Assembly (NCBI GenBank): GCA_900314645.1
Contig: OMWB01000023.1
Location: 1-45,548 of the forward strand
Direction of reading: 5' to 3'
Length of the DNA stretch: 45,548 nucleotides
Source of the DNA: an uncultured Actinomycetes bacterium
GTDB lineage: Bacteria > Actinomycetota > Coriobacteriia > Coriobacteriales > Atopobiaceae
Of the stretch, positions 7,608 through 16,082 are shown piece after piece (position 1 is the first letter of the stretch; the number at the start of each line of letters is the position of its first letter). The notes under the pieces were generated by a model, which was not told where the DNA came from, did no database searches, and saw only the letters and a program-made list of their open reading frames with translations. The translations under genes and the position numbers were made by a program.

Positions 7608-8444
7608 ATGGATAAGATCGCTGTTGACAAAGGCTCGGTGCGGGAAACGCTCGTCATCCCCTTATACGCCCGTCACGTTCTGGCCCAACGCTGGCCCGAG
7701 CTCTATGACGGCGTGGACACGGGCTCCATCGTCAGCCGCGTGGATTACGACTTCTCTGACCAGGCGCGCCTCATGGATTCTGCCTTTGGCAAGTTTGGCG
7801 CGCTTGAGGTGGCCCAGCGCGAGTACGACCTGTGCGAGGAGGCTCGCTCCTATCTTGCCGTGCACCCCAATGCTGCCGTGGTCAACCTTGGCGCAGGCCT
7901 GCTTGACGTGTTCTCGCGCGTGGACAACGGAAGCGCACATGGCTACAACCTGGACTTTCCCGACGTCATCGCCGTCCGCGACCAGCTGCTGCCCGCAGCG
8001 ACGCGCGAACAGAACATCCCCTGCGACCTCAATGACTTCGCGTGGTTTGACCAGATCGACGCCACGGACGGCGCGGTCTTCGTGGCCGCCGGCGTCTTCT
8101 ACTACTTCACCACCGAGCAGCTGAAGACCCTGCTCACGGCCATGGCCCAACGCTTCCCCGGCGGAGTTGTCGCCTTTGACGCGGTCAACAGCATCGGCCT
8201 CAAGCTGATGGCAAAAACCGTCCTGCAAGAGACTGGCATGGACGATATTGGTGCATACTTCTCGGTGTCAGATGCCCCGCGCGAGCTCGCACCCTGGAGC
8301 GACCACTTTGCCAGCGTGACGGCAAAGAGCTACATGAATGGCTATCGTCCGCTGGGACTACGCTATGGCCTGCTCAACGCATTGCTTGCTTGGCTCTCGG
8401 ACCATCTGGTGCACATGTCCATCGTGCGCGTAGCGTTCACCTAG
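7608..8444 (+). CDS. LCM-type class I SAM-dependent methyltransferase
   Basis: A 278-residue methyltransferase of the leucine carboxyl methyltransferase (LCMT)/polyketide O-methyltransferase superfamily, which transfers methyl from SAM to carboxyl or hydroxyl oxygens. The SAM-binding loop is VVNLGAGLLDVFSRVD around residue 90, followed by a YNLDFPDVI acidic strand and the FVAAGVFYYF region, as in LCM enzymes. An N-terminal arginine helix (RHVLAQRWPELYDG) is also typical. The ATG at 7608 follows AGAAAGGA. The gene ends 18 bp before a ZIP transporter gene and probably forms an operon with it. An 8-bp inverted repeat TGGTAACA/TGTTACCA (7535-7542, 7574-7581) precedes it. The substrate is unknown. 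Confidence 0.85.
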   Translation: MDKIAVDKGSVRETLVIPLYARHVLAQRWPELYDGVDTGSIVSRVDYDFSDQARLMDSAFGKFGALEVAQREYDLCEEARSYLAVHPNAAVVNLGAGLLDVFSRVDNGSAHGYNLDFPDVIAVRDQLLPAATREQNIPCDLNDFAWFDQIDATDGAVFVAAGVFYYFTTEQLKTLLTAMAQRFPGGVVAFDAVNSIGLKLMAKTVLQETGMDDIGAYFSVSDAPRELAPWSDHFASVTAKSYMNGYRPLGLRYGLLNALLAWLSDHLVHMSIVRVAFT

Positions 8445-8462
8445 CAACGCAAGGAGCAACAA

Positions 8463-9245
8463 ATGCCAGCTCAGGCCCTTATTGGATTGCTCGTCCCCTT
8501 CCTGGGCACGGCACTTGGCGCCGCATGCGTCTTTTTCATGCGCGAAACGCTCGACCCCCTCGTGGAGCGGATGCTTGCGGGATTTGCCGCCGGCGTCATG
8601 GTGGCGGCCTCCATCTGGAGCCTGCTTCAGCCCGCGATGGACGAGGCCGCGCAGCTTGGACGCCTCGCCTGGCTTCCCGCGGTGGTGGGCTTTTGGATCG
8701 GCACGTTCTTCTTGCTGCTGCTTGACCACGTCATCCCCCACCTCCATGTGGGCGAGGACGAGGCCGAGGGCCCCCGCACCAAGCTCGCACGTACCACGCT
8801 CATGGTGCTGGCCGTCACACTGCACAACATCCCCGAGGGCATGGCAGTTGGCGTGGTCTTTGCCGGCTGGATCTCGGGCGACGCGGCCATCACGTTGGCC
8901 GGCGCAACCGCCCTCGCGCTCGGCATCGCCATCCAGAACTTCCCGGAAGGCGCCATCATCTCGCTGCCGCTGCGCGCTGAGGGAGCGAGCAAAGCACGCG
9001 CTTTCGTGGGCGGCGTCGCATCGGGCCTGGTAGAACCGGTCGGATCGCTGCTGACCATCATCTTCGCTCGCCAGCTGGTACCGTGGATGCCCTACCTGCT
9101 GAGCTTTGCCGCTGGCGCCATGATGTACGTCGTCGTGGAGGAGCTGGTACCCCAGATGACCGAAGGCGAGCACTCGCACCTGCCGGTGCTGCTCTTCTCG
9201 CTGGGCTTCACCGTCATGATGGCGCTCGACGTCGCACTCGGATAG
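8463..9245 (+). CDS. ZIP family metal transporter
   Basis: An inner-membrane ZIP permease (260 residues, about eight predicted membrane segments) that imports divalent metals such as zinc, iron or manganese. Two signature metal sites are present: HNIPEGMAVG in segment 4 and QNFPEGAIIS in segment 5. A His/Asp/Glu-rich cytoplasmic loop (LHVGEDEAEGPRTK) lies between segments 3 and 4. The first site has His-Asn-Pro-Glu and the second Gln-Asn-Pro-Glu, a ZupT/GufA-like arrangement. The ATG at 8463 lies behind CAAGGAGC. It is cotranscribed with the preceding methyltransferase, although no functional link is obvious, and ends 8 bp before a single 42-bp module. Confidence 0.92.
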   Translation: MPAQALIGLLVPFLGTALGAACVFFMRETLDPLVERMLAGFAAGVMVAASIWSLLQPAMDEAAQLGRLAWLPAVVGFWIGTFFLLLLDHVIPHLHVGEDEAEGPRTKLARTTLMVLAVTLHNIPEGMAVGVVFAGWISGDAAITLAGATALALGIAIQNFPEGAIISLPLRAEGASKARAFVGGVASGLVEPVGSLLTIIFARQLVPWMPYLLSFAAGAMMYVVVEELVPQMTEGEHSHLPVLLFSLGFTVMMALDVALG

Positions 9246-9253
9246 AGGTGGCT

Positions 9254-9295
9254 GCGATTGTTGACGCGCGGGGCCCCTCCTCGGTCAACAATCGC
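9254..9295. repeat. 42-bp module, single copy (locus E)
   Basis: GCGAT-TGTTGAC-N18-GTCAACA-ATCGC with core GCGCGGGGCCCCTCCTCG. The ends are self-complementary, giving a 12-bp stem and 18-nt loop whose centre (GCGGGGCCCC) is itself palindromic. It lies between the convergent ZIP and PARG-like genes. Confidence 0.9.
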
Positions 9296-9305
9296 TTCGG
9301 TCACA

Positions 9306-10217
9306 TTACAGGTACTTGCGCCAATCGTCCTCGTCCTCGTCGTCCTCCTCGACGACCTTCTCCTCAACCTTGGGGCGATCGGCCAGCTTGACGTAGGCCT
9401 CGGGGTTCGCCTCCGGGAAGCACGCAAACGCGTGCTCGAAGATGGGAAGGTTCTCGTTGAAGCGCTCGGACGGCACGGCAAAGAAGACCTGCTTGGCCGC
9501 ATGCTTGCCGCTTGCCAGCTCCTCAAGGAACAGGCGAGCCACCACCTGCGGATCCCAGCCAAACGTGCCACAACCATAGGCGCCAAGCAGCAGCTTCTCG
9601 TGGCCAAGGTCGTCAGCGATGGCCAGCACGAAGCGGATACGGCTGCGCATGTAGGAAAGCAGTGTGTCCTCGGCAATGTGGTAGTCGTTGCGCGCACGAC
9701 GAGCGTCCGGCGCGGCCACCACAATCACGTCGCCGTAGCCATGGAACTTGCCGCGGTCAAAACGCACCTTGGGCACCACCAGGCCGCGGTTGCGGTACAG
9801 CTCGCAATTGATGTTGCGGCGACGGTTCTCGCCGTACCAAGCCTTCTGCTCGCGCAGCACGTTGAAGAGCGTGGACTCCGCGCAAAGCGCCTGCTCCTGG
9901 GCCCACGTGCCGCGGTCATAGCCGCCGCCGGGGTTGGTGAACGAGGCAAAGTCGAGCACCGCGAGGTCGCAATAGTTGGCCACGCCGCGGCCGTACTCGA
10001 TGACGACGGCCACGGTGTCCTGGTCAAGCACCTTGACCTCGGGGACGCAGCCCTCAACGGTCACCTTGGGCATCGCGTCGTAGGTCTTGAGCTCGGCCAG
10101 CGAGCGCTCGACCTCCTTTGACAGGCGAGCGTCAACGTCCGCAATATGACGAGCCGCATCACGTGTGCGCTCGGCTCGACGGTCGTTGTTCCTCATCTGA
10201 CGCTCAGCAGGTGCCAT
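9306..10217 (-). CDS. PARG-like macrodomain protein (TIGR02452 type)
   Basis: A 303-residue member of the bacterial-type poly(ADP-ribose) glycohydrolase family, macrodomain proteins that bind or hydrolyse ADP-ribose. The family signature GGG-X7-QE appears in TNPGGGYDRGTWAQEQALC at about residues 95-112, after the VLDFASFTNP strand. Later hallmarks are DVIVVAAPDAR and LLLGAYGCGTFGWDP. The canonical PARG motif ends QEE, with the second Glu catalytic in characterised enzymes; here it reads QEQ, so hydrolysis may be lost or altered. The C-terminus is a highly acidic tail (EEKVVEEDDEDEDDW). The start at 10217 is preferred because AAGGGGATG lies at good distance; an ATG at 10226 is too close. Confidence 0.88.
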   Translation of the reverse strand: MAPAERQMRNNDRRAERTRDAARHIADVDARLSKEVERSLAELKTYDAMPKVTVEGCVPEVKVLDQDTVAVVIEYGRGVANYCDLAVLDFASFTNPGGGYDRGTWAQEQALCAESTLFNVLREQKAWYGENRRRNINCELYRNRGLVVPKVRFDRGKFHGYGDVIVVAAPDARRARNDYHIAEDTLLSYMRSRIRFVLAIADDLGHEKLLLGAYGCGTFGWDPQVVARLFLEELASGKHAAKQVFFAVPSERFNENLPIFEHAFACFPEANPEAYVKLADRPKVEEKVVEEDDEDEDDWRKYL

Positions 10218-10310
10218 GGCAATCATCCCCTTGTGTCTTGGCCATGCGTGTAAAGTACGTCTCAGAATGATAGCCCAGTGTCTCTACGTGCAAAGTGCAG
10301 GTACGAAAAA

Positions 10311-10865
10311 ATGAGCAAACGGAAAACCGATACGGCCTTCTTTCTCTTCACCTGCTTGGTGACGCTGTACACCGTCGTCAGCCTGTTCTTCCCGCGGGCA
10401 GGCGCCAAGGCGTCCACCCCGGCGCCCACGGAGGAGCCTGCGCCCTCAGCCACCGCCGAACCCGAGGCAGCACCAGAGGACGACGCACGTGAGCTGTACG
10501 TCTCCACATGGGCAGAGCGCATCGACGCCTTCAACGCGGGGTACCCGCTTGAGGGTTACGGCCGCACCTTTGCCGAGGCCGCCTACGACTACGGCATTGA
10601 CCCGCGCCTGCCGCCCGCCATTGCCCGCGTAGAGAGCGGCTCAGGCGAGGCCTGCTTCAATCCCTACAATGCCTGGGGCTGGGGTGACGCGAGCTGGAGC
10701 GACTGGGACAGCGCCATTCGCGGGTTCACCGCGAGCTTTGCCGAGGGCTACGGATACACCCTGAGCTACGAGATGGCTGAGGTATACAACCAGGCAAACG
10801 TGGACGAGTGGTATAGCTGGGTGGCCTCCTGCATGACCGAGATCTGGGAGAGCGACAGCCTGTAA
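10311..10865 (+). CDS. Membrane-anchored lysozyme-like/transglycosylase-like protein
   Basis: A 184-residue protein with a short basic N-terminus, one hydrophobic segment (about residues 9-28, AFFLFTCLVTLYTVVSLFF) and a Pro/Ala/Glu-rich linker (about 33-60). The exported C-terminal domain is lysozyme-like. That domain reads YGIDPRLPPAIARVESGSGEAC and AWGWGDASWSDWDSAIRGFT, resembling the helix with catalytic Glu (ARVES) and the downstream aromatic region of glucosaminidase/transglycosylase-like domains. It likely trims or remodels peptidoglycan outside the membrane. The ATG at 10311 has only a weak AGG site. It is a single gene ending 8 bp before the locus F repeat. Domain identity is moderate. 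Confidence 0.75.
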   Translation: MSKRKTDTAFFLFTCLVTLYTVVSLFFPRAGAKASTPAPTEEPAPSATAEPEAAPEDDARELYVSTWAERIDAFNAGYPLEGYGRTFAEAAYDYGIDPRLPPAIARVESGSGEACFNPYNAWGWGDASWSDWDSAIRGFTASFAEGYGYTLSYEMAEVYNQANVDEWYSWVASCMTEIWESDSL

Positions 10866-10873
10866 CCCCCCAA

Positions 10874-10967
10874 GCGAATGTTGACATGGGGAGGCCCCTC
10901 CGCGTCAACATCAGCAGAAACTCTTGCTGATGTTGACGCGGAGGGGCCTCCCCATGTCAACACTCGC
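10874..10967. repeat. 42-bp module, inverted pair (locus F)
   Basis: Arms 10874-10915 and 10926-10967 match at 41 of 42 positions around a 10-nt loop; the single mismatch is in the outer 5-bp flank. Core ATGGGGAGGCCCCTCCGC. It lies between the convergent lysozyme-like gene and the last permease of the nucleoside ABC operon. Confidence 0.92.
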
Positions 10968-10983
10968 TTGGCGAGAGCAGCGC

Positions 10984-11970
10984 TTAGCGCTCCTCGCGGA
11001 AGTACGGCAAGCCGAGGCTTTCCGGAGGTTGGTTCTCACGCTGGTTGCGCAGCGACGAGAGCACCAGCACGATGATGGTCACCACGTACGGCAGCATCTT
11101 GTAGAGCTCCTTGACCGCCGGGCCCGACGGAATGAAGACGTACAGGATGTACAGGCCACCGAAGAGGACCGACGCCACGGCGCTCACCTTGGGACGCCAG
11201 ATGGTGAAGATGACGAGCGCGAGCGCGAGCCAGCCGCGGTCGCCGAACGCGTCGTTGGACCACACGCCGTTGGCGTAGTCCATGACGTAATACAGGCCGC
11301 CCAGGCCAGCGATCATGCAACCGAGGCACGTGGCGATGTACTTGTAGCGCGTGATGTTGATGCCCGCGGCATCAGCGGTGGCGGGATCCTCGCCCACGGC
11401 ACGCAGCTGCAGGCCCACGCGCGTGTGCTCGAGCACGTATGACGCAACCAGGGCCACCGCAAACGCGATGTAGGCCAAGAAGCCGTAGCTCAGGAACACC
11501 TTGCCAAACCAGCCCAGCTTGGCCGCGAAGGGCAGCGATTTCCTGAAGAGGTTGCTCGTGGCGGACAGCGCGATGGACGGCACCTGGGCGCCAGTCAGCT
11601 TGATGAGCGAGCCGCCGAAGAAGTTGCCGAAGCCCACGCCGAAGGTGGTCATGGCCAGGCCTGTCACGTTCTGGTTGGCGCGCAGCGTGACGGTAAGGAA
11701 GCAATACAGAAGGCCCATGAGGAGCGAGCCGATAAGGCAGCACAGCATGGGGATGAGCAAGCCGAGCGCCGCGTTGATCTGTGCGCCGTCCAGGCTGCGC
11801 TCGTAGAGGAACGACCCGATGACGCCGCAGATGGCGCCCACGTACATAACGCCGGGGATGCCCAGGTTGAGGTTGCCGGACTTCTCGGTGATGATCTCAC
11901 CGGTGCTGCCATAGAGCAGAGGCACGCCCTGGGCCACGGCCCTCGGGACGAACGAGACCACATCAAGCAT
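10984..11970 (-). CDS. Nucleoside ABC transporter permease (NupQ-like)
   Basis: Second permease of a BMP-type ABC importer (328 residues, about 8-9 membrane segments), a relative of NupQ and of the ribose/BPL_LPT family permeases. Characteristic stretches are VPLLYGSTGEIITEKSGNLN, GIPGVMYVGA, FFGGSLIKLTGAQVPSI, VGLQLRAVGEDPATADAAGI (the EAA-like ATPase-contact loop) and YMDYANGVWSNDAFGDRGWLALA-like sequence near the end. It starts inside the end of the preceding permease gene (8-bp overlap, ATG 11970 against TGA 11963), with AAGGAGGGCGG as binding site, so translation is coupled. It is the promoter-distal gene of the purine uptake operon. Confidence 0.92.
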   Translation of the reverse strand: MLDVVSFVPRAVAQGVPLLYGSTGEIITEKSGNLNLGIPGVMYVGAICGVIGSFLYERSLDGAQINAALGLLIPMLCCLIGSLLMGLLYCFLTVTLRANQNVTGLAMTTFGVGFGNFFGGSLIKLTGAQVPSIALSATSNLFRKSLPFAAKLGWFGKVFLSYGFLAYIAFAVALVASYVLEHTRVGLQLRAVGEDPATADAAGINITRYKYIATCLGCMIAGLGGLYYVMDYANGVWSNDAFGDRGWLALALVIFTIWRPKVSAVASVLFGGLYILYVFIPSGPAVKELYKMLPYVVTIIVLVLSSLRNQRENQPPESLGLPYFREER

Positions 11971-13042
11971 CGTGTCCGCCCTCCTTCTTGTCGAAGTGCA
12001 CTTGGTACGCGATGAAGAACTCGCAACCGATGATGAAGAACAGGATGATGCCGGTGAGGATGTCACCGAAGCTGTGGTTGAGGCCATACGCCGTGGAGAT
12101 CTCGCCCGCGCCAGAGTCCATGAACACCAGCAGGAAGCTGGACGCGATCATCACGATCGGATTGAACTTGGCGAGCCATGCCACCATGACGGCCGTGAAG
12201 CCGCGACCGCCCGCGATGGTGGTGGTCAGCGTGTGGTTGGTGCCCGCCACCAGCAAGAAGCCCGCGAAACCGCAGACCGCACCGGAGAGCAGCAGCGTGC
12301 GCACGATGACGCGGTCAACCTTGATGCCCACGTAGCGGGCGGTGTTGGTGCTCTCGCCCACGACGGAGATCTCGTAGCCGTGCTTGCTATAGGAGAGGTA
12401 GAGGTGCATCGCAACCGTGAGCACGGCCACGAGCAGGATGTTGAGCAGGTACTTGAAGCCCGCGATCTGCGGGAGCCAACCCGCCTCGGTGGCCTGGTTG
12501 ATGATGCCAATGTTGCCCGAGCCCTTAGGAACCTCCCACACGATGACGAAGTAGGCCACCAGCTGCGTGGCAACGTAGTTCATCATCAGGGTGAAGAGCG
12601 TCTCGTTGGTGTTCCAGCGCGCCTTGGCGACGGCGGGAATGCCGGCCCACACAGCGCCGGCGGCCAGCGAGCACACGAACATGAGCGGGATGAGCAGCGC
12701 GTTGGGAAGCTTGTCGCCCAGGCAGATCATGCAGGCGGCAGACGCGAGACTGCCCGCCAGGATTTGTCCCTCGCCGCCGAGGTTCCAGAACTTCATGCGG
12801 AAGGCTGGCGTCAGCGCGAGCGCCACGCACAACAGGATGGCAATCTCCTGCAGGAGAATCCAAATCTTGCGCGACGTGCCAAAGGCACCCTTGAACATAG
12901 TGGCATACACGCTGATGGGGTTCAGGCCCGTGGTGATGGTGGTAATGAAGCCGCAGACCACGATGGCCAGAAGGATTGCGCCCAGTCGCACCGAAAGCGA
13001 CTGCCAAAGTGGCATCTCCTTACGTTTCGTGATGTGAATCAC
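11963..13042 (-). CDS. Nucleoside ABC transporter permease (NupP-like)
   Basis: First permease of the importer (359 residues, about 9-10 membrane segments). Family stretches include RMKFWNLGGEGQILAGSLAS, TLMMNYVATQLVAY, VVGESTNTARYVGIKVDRVI (the EAA-like loop that contacts the ATPase) and AGGRGFTAVMVAWLAKFNP. The start is a GTG at 13042, directly next to the TAA of the ATPase gene (13045-13043), with GGAGGAGGCGAGG upstream. The alternative ATG would drop the conserved KRKEMPLWQ start. The head-to-tail spacing shows a tight operon with the ATPase and the second permease. Confidence 0.92.
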   Translation of the reverse strand: MIHITKRKEMPLWQSLSVRLGAILLAIVVCGFITTITTGLNPISVYATMFKGAFGTSRKIWILLQEIAILLCVALALTPAFRMKFWNLGGEGQILAGSLASAACMICLGDKLPNALLIPLMFVCSLAAGAVWAGIPAVAKARWNTNETLFTLMMNYVATQLVAYFVIVWEVPKGSGNIGIINQATEAGWLPQIAGFKYLLNILLVAVLTVAMHLYLSYSKHGYEISVVGESTNTARYVGIKVDRVIVRTLLLSGAVCGFAGFLLVAGTNHTLTTTIAGGRGFTAVMVAWLAKFNPIVMIASSFLLVFMDSGAGEISTAYGLNHSFGDILTGIILFFIIGCEFFIAYQVHFDKKEGGHDA

Positions 13043-14596
13043 TTATGCCTCGCCTCCTCCCAGCTTGGTCATCATGAGGCCGACCTCGTTCTTGTTGGTG
13101 GTGCGGCCGTCAACGATGCCGCTGACCTTGCCGCCGCACAGCACGAGGATGCGGTCGCAGAGCTCGAGCAGCACGTCGAGATCCTCGCCCACGTACACCA
13201 CGGCCACGCCGTTGCCCTTCTGGCGGTTGAGCAGGTCGTAGATGAGGTACGAGGAGTTGACGTCCAGGCCGCGCACCGCGTAGGCGGAAAGCAGCACCGT
13301 GGGCGCCGCCGCGATCTCGCGGCCGACGAGCACCTTCTGCACATTGCCACCGGAGAGTCGACGCACCGGCGTGGAGACACCCGGGGTGTTGACCTCGAGC
13401 TCGTCAACCACGAGCTCGGCGAGGTGCCGCGGCGCCTTGCGGTCCGTGAAGGGCGAGGCGCCGTCGCGGAACGAGCGCAGCATCATGTTGTCGGTGAGGT
13501 CCATGCTGGCCACGAGGCCCATGCCCAGACGGTCCTCGGGCACGAAGGAGAGCACGACGCCCATCTGCGCAATCTTGATGGGGTCCATGCCGATGAGCTG
13601 CTCGACCTCCTCGACCTCGCCCGTGGCGTCGACCACGTACTCGATCGAGCCGCTCTCGACTGGCTGAAGGCCGGCGATGGCCTCGAGAAGCTCCTTCTGG
13701 CCGCTGCCAGAGATGCCCGCGATGCCCAGAATCTCGCCCGTATAGGCCGTGAACGAGACGTTGTCGAGCTTGGTAATGCCCTCGTGGTTCTTCACCGTGA
13801 GGTTCTTCACGCGGATGCGCTCCATGCGGTAGTCCATCTCGACGGGCGGACGATCGATGTTGAGCGACACCTGACGGCCAACCATCATGTTGGTCATCTC
13901 TTGCGTGGTGGTCTCGGCCGTGATCATCTCACCCACATACTCGCCCTTGCGCAGCACCGCCACGCGGTCGGAGATGTCCTGCACCTCGTGCAGCTTGTGG
14001 GTGATGATGATGATCGCTTTGCCGTCGTCGCGCATGTTGCGCAGCACCGCGAAGAGCTTGTCGGTCTCCTGCGGGGTAAGGACGGCGGTGGGCTCGTCAA
14101 GAATGAGGATGTCAGCGCCGCGATACAGCAGCTTGACGATCTCGACCGTCTGCTTCTGCGAGACGGACATGTCGTAGACCTTCTGGCTGGGGTCCACGTC
14201 AAAGCCGTATGCATCGCAAATCTGACGGATGCGCTCGGAGGCCGCGGCAAGGTCGAACTTGCCCTCCTCCTTCAGGCCCAGCACGATGTTCTCGGCCGCC
14301 GTGAAGACATTGACCAGCTTGAAGTGCTGGTGAATCATGCCGATGCCATGGTCAAAGGCGTCCTTGGGCGAGGCGATGGTGACCTTCTTGCCGTCAATCT
14401 CAATCGTGCCGCTGTCGGGGAAGTAGATGCCCGACAGCATGTTCATGAGGGTGGTCTTGCCGCTGCCGTTCTCACCAAGCAGGGCCAGCACCTCCCCGCG
14501 GTAGATGTCAAGGTCGACGTCCTTGTTGGCCACGACCTTGCCAGCAAACTCCTTGGTGATACCGCGCATGCGCACGGCTAGCTGTCTCTCAGCCAT
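13043..14596 (-). CDS. Nucleoside ABC transporter ATP-binding protein (NupO-like, two domains)
   Basis: A 517-residue tandem ATPase that drives the BMP-type importer at the inner membrane face. Domain 1 (about 1-240) has Walker A GENGSGKTTL, signature MSVSQKQTVE and Walker B ILILDEPTAVL. Domain 2 (about 250-517) has a degenerate Walker A (GISGSGQKELL) and signature LSGGNVQKVLVGREIA, and its Walker B region reads TVLLSAYAVRGLDV, lacking the usual D-E pair. Asymmetric active sites are known in this family, so domain 1 probably supplies most catalysis. The ATG at 14596 follows GGAAAGGG; an upstream ATG at 14620 lacks a site. It is the first gene after the internal terminator. Confidence 0.94.
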   Translation of the reverse strand: MAERQLAVRMRGITKEFAGKVVANKDVDLDIYRGEVLALLGENGSGKTTLMNMLSGIYFPDSGTIEIDGKKVTIASPKDAFDHGIGMIHQHFKLVNVFTAAENIVLGLKEEGKFDLAAASERIRQICDAYGFDVDPSQKVYDMSVSQKQTVEIVKLLYRGADILILDEPTAVLTPQETDKLFAVLRNMRDDGKAIIIITHKLHEVQDISDRVAVLRKGEYVGEMITAETTTQEMTNMMVGRQVSLNIDRPPVEMDYRMERIRVKNLTVKNHEGITKLDNVSFTAYTGEILGIAGISGSGQKELLEAIAGLQPVESGSIEYVVDATGEVEEVEQLIGMDPIKIAQMGVVLSFVPEDRLGMGLVASMDLTDNMMLRSFRDGASPFTDRKAPRHLAELVVDELEVNTPGVSTPVRRLSGGNVQKVLVGREIAAAPTVLLSAYAVRGLDVNSSYLIYDLLNRQKGNGVAVVYVGEDLDVLLELCDRILVLCGGKVSGIVDGRTTNKNEVGLMMTKLGGGEA

Positions 14597-14629
14597 GGAA
14601 CCCTTTCCACCAATGCTCAAATTGCGATT

Positions 14630-14700
14630 CCGGTGCGTCCAGGGGGTAGCCCCCGTGGCGCACTTTGTGCGTCCCGGGGGCTACCCCCTGGACGCACCGG
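14630..14700. repeat. GCGTCC/GGGGGTAGCCCCC inverted pair (locus b)
   Basis: Arms 14630-14663 and 14667-14700 are near-perfect reverse complements (34 nt, about three mismatches) with a 3-nt loop. Each arm is itself the GTGCGTCC-nGGGGGTAGCCCCC-n-GACGCAC palindrome. It lies between the bmp terminator and the ATPase gene. Confidence 0.85.
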
Positions 14701-14720
14701 AACACCGGGCTCGTAAAGAG

Positions 14721-14752
14721 AAAAGGACGGCCCTCGTTGCCAAGGGCCGTCC
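14721..14752 (-). terminator. Intra-operon terminator after bmp
   Basis: On the minus strand, stem GGACGGCCCT / AGGGCCGTCC (10 bp, 8-nt loop) followed by TTTTCTCTTT. It ends the bmp transcript before the ABC genes, which would give more binding protein than permease, as is common for such systems. Confidence 0.85.
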
Positions 14753-14770
14753 CCACATCAATCAAAGATC

Positions 14771-16009
14771 TTAGAAAGCGGTGTCGAGCAGGTTGATGCC
14801 GTCGATCTGGAGGTCGAAGTACGGAGCAGAACGGAACTCGGACTCGTGGAAGTAACCGTCAGCGATGACCTCGGTGTCGCCCTCGTAGGCGGCGTCGGTG
14901 TCGACGTCAGCCATGTAGCTGTCGACTGCCTTGCCACCGACGGTGAAGTTGGCGGTGTCGAAGACGTGGATGGAGCCGTCCTCGAGGCCAGCCTTGACCT
15001 CTTCGATCTTCTCGGCGGTGCCAGCGGCGGCGACAGCCTCGTTGATGGCGGTCAGCTGGACGGAATCGGTAGCGAGGGTGCCAGTCCAGTCAGCATCGAT
15101 GGCCTCGCCAGCGATGGCGGCGTTGATCGCGTACTCATAGTACGGAGCCCAGTTGATGCGGGAGGACACGATGAAGGTGTTGGGGCAGGCGTCGATGGTG
15201 GAGCCGTTGTAGGAGACGTCGGGGATGCCAGCGTTCTCGCAAGCGGTGGGGGCGCCCATGGAGTCGGCGTGCTGGGAGATGAGGTCGGCGCCAGCGTTGA
15301 TCAGCTTGGTCGCGCCCTCCTTCTCAGCGGTCTCGTCGTACCAAGAACCGGTGAAGGTGACGTCCATGGTGACGTCGGGCACGATGGACTTGGCGCCCAG
15401 GTAGAACGAGGTGTAGCCAGAGACGACCTCGGCGTAGGTGAAGGCACCCACGTAGCCCATCTTGGGGGCAGCGCCCTTGAGCTGGCCGGCGTTGGCGAGC
15501 TCCTGGAGCTTCATGCCAGCGGCGACGCCAGCGAGGAAGCGACCCTCGTAGATGGAAGCGAAGGCGTTGTGGTAGTTGGCCAGGCCCTCAGTGTGAGCCT
15601 TGGTGCCGGTGGCGTGGCAGAACTGGACCTCGGGGAACTCCTTGGCAGCCTGGATCATGTAGTCCTCGTGACCGAAGGAGTCGGCGAAGATGACCTTGCA
15701 GCCAGCATCAGCGAACTCGGCCGCGGCGTCATAGCACTCCTGGCCCTCGGGGATGTTGGTCTTGATCATGTAGGAATCCTCGCCAATGCCCAAGTTGGCC
15801 ATAGCCTCCTTGAAGCCATTGATGAAGTTGAGGTCATAGGTGGAGTTCTCGTCGTGCAGGCAGATGAGGCCGACCTTGATGGCGGCGGCGTCGCCCTCAG
15901 CGGGGGCAGCGCTCTCCTTGGAGCCACCGCAAGCAGCCAGAGCGAGCGCGGCAGCGCTGCCCAGGCCCAGCGAAAGTGCCTGACGACGGTTCATCATCAT
16001 CTTGTTCAT
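14771..16009 (-). CDS. BMP-family nucleoside-binding lipoprotein
   Basis: The extracytoplasmic solute-binding lipoprotein (412 residues) of the ABC importer, in the basic membrane protein/purine nucleoside receptor (PnrA) family. The N-terminus has a twin-arginine-like stretch (NRRQALSLG) followed by the lipobox LAAC at about residue 26. Mature hallmarks are KVGLICLHDENSTYDLNFINGF, KVIFADSFGHEDYM, AGVAAGMKLQ, ADLISQHADSMGAP and TGTLATDSVQLTAIN. The start at 16009 (MNKMMMNRRQ) follows GGGAGAGTAACGG; the earlier in-frame ATG is upstream of it. It lies 73 bp after xpt on the same strand. With xpt beside it, purine nucleosides are the likely ligand, which remains inference. Confidence 0.93.
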   Translation of the reverse strand: MNKMMMNRRQALSLGLGSAAALALAACGGSKESAAPAEGDAAAIKVGLICLHDENSTYDLNFINGFKEAMANLGIGEDSYMIKTNIPEGQECYDAAAEFADAGCKVIFADSFGHEDYMIQAAKEFPEVQFCHATGTKAHTEGLANYHNAFASIYEGRFLAGVAAGMKLQELANAGQLKGAAPKMGYVGAFTYAEVVSGYTSFYLGAKSIVPDVTMDVTFTGSWYDETAEKEGATKLINAGADLISQHADSMGAPTACENAGIPDVSYNGSTIDACPNTFIVSSRINWAPYYEYAINAAIAGEAIDADWTGTLATDSVQLTAINEAVAAAGTAEKIEEVKAGLEDGSIHVFDTANFTVGGKAVDSYMADVDTDAAYEGDTEVIADGYFHESEFRSAPYFDLQIDGINLLDTAF

Positions 16010-16082
16010 ATCCGTTACTCTCCCTTTCGTTGTGAAATACATCACAGTTGCAATTTGCTTGCATGCTTTATAACCACACAGA

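Noticed and set aside
7621..7627. TGTTGAC boxes inside genes (for example near the methyltransferase start)
   Set aside because: Isolated coding occurrences with no GTCAACA at 18-bp distance.
11972..14581. Very long open frame (869 codons) on the plus strand
   Set aside because: It is antisense to the nucleoside ABC operon; GC-rich codon bias on the other strand leaves such shadow frames open. Composition is His/Asp/Val/Ala-rich with no family features.
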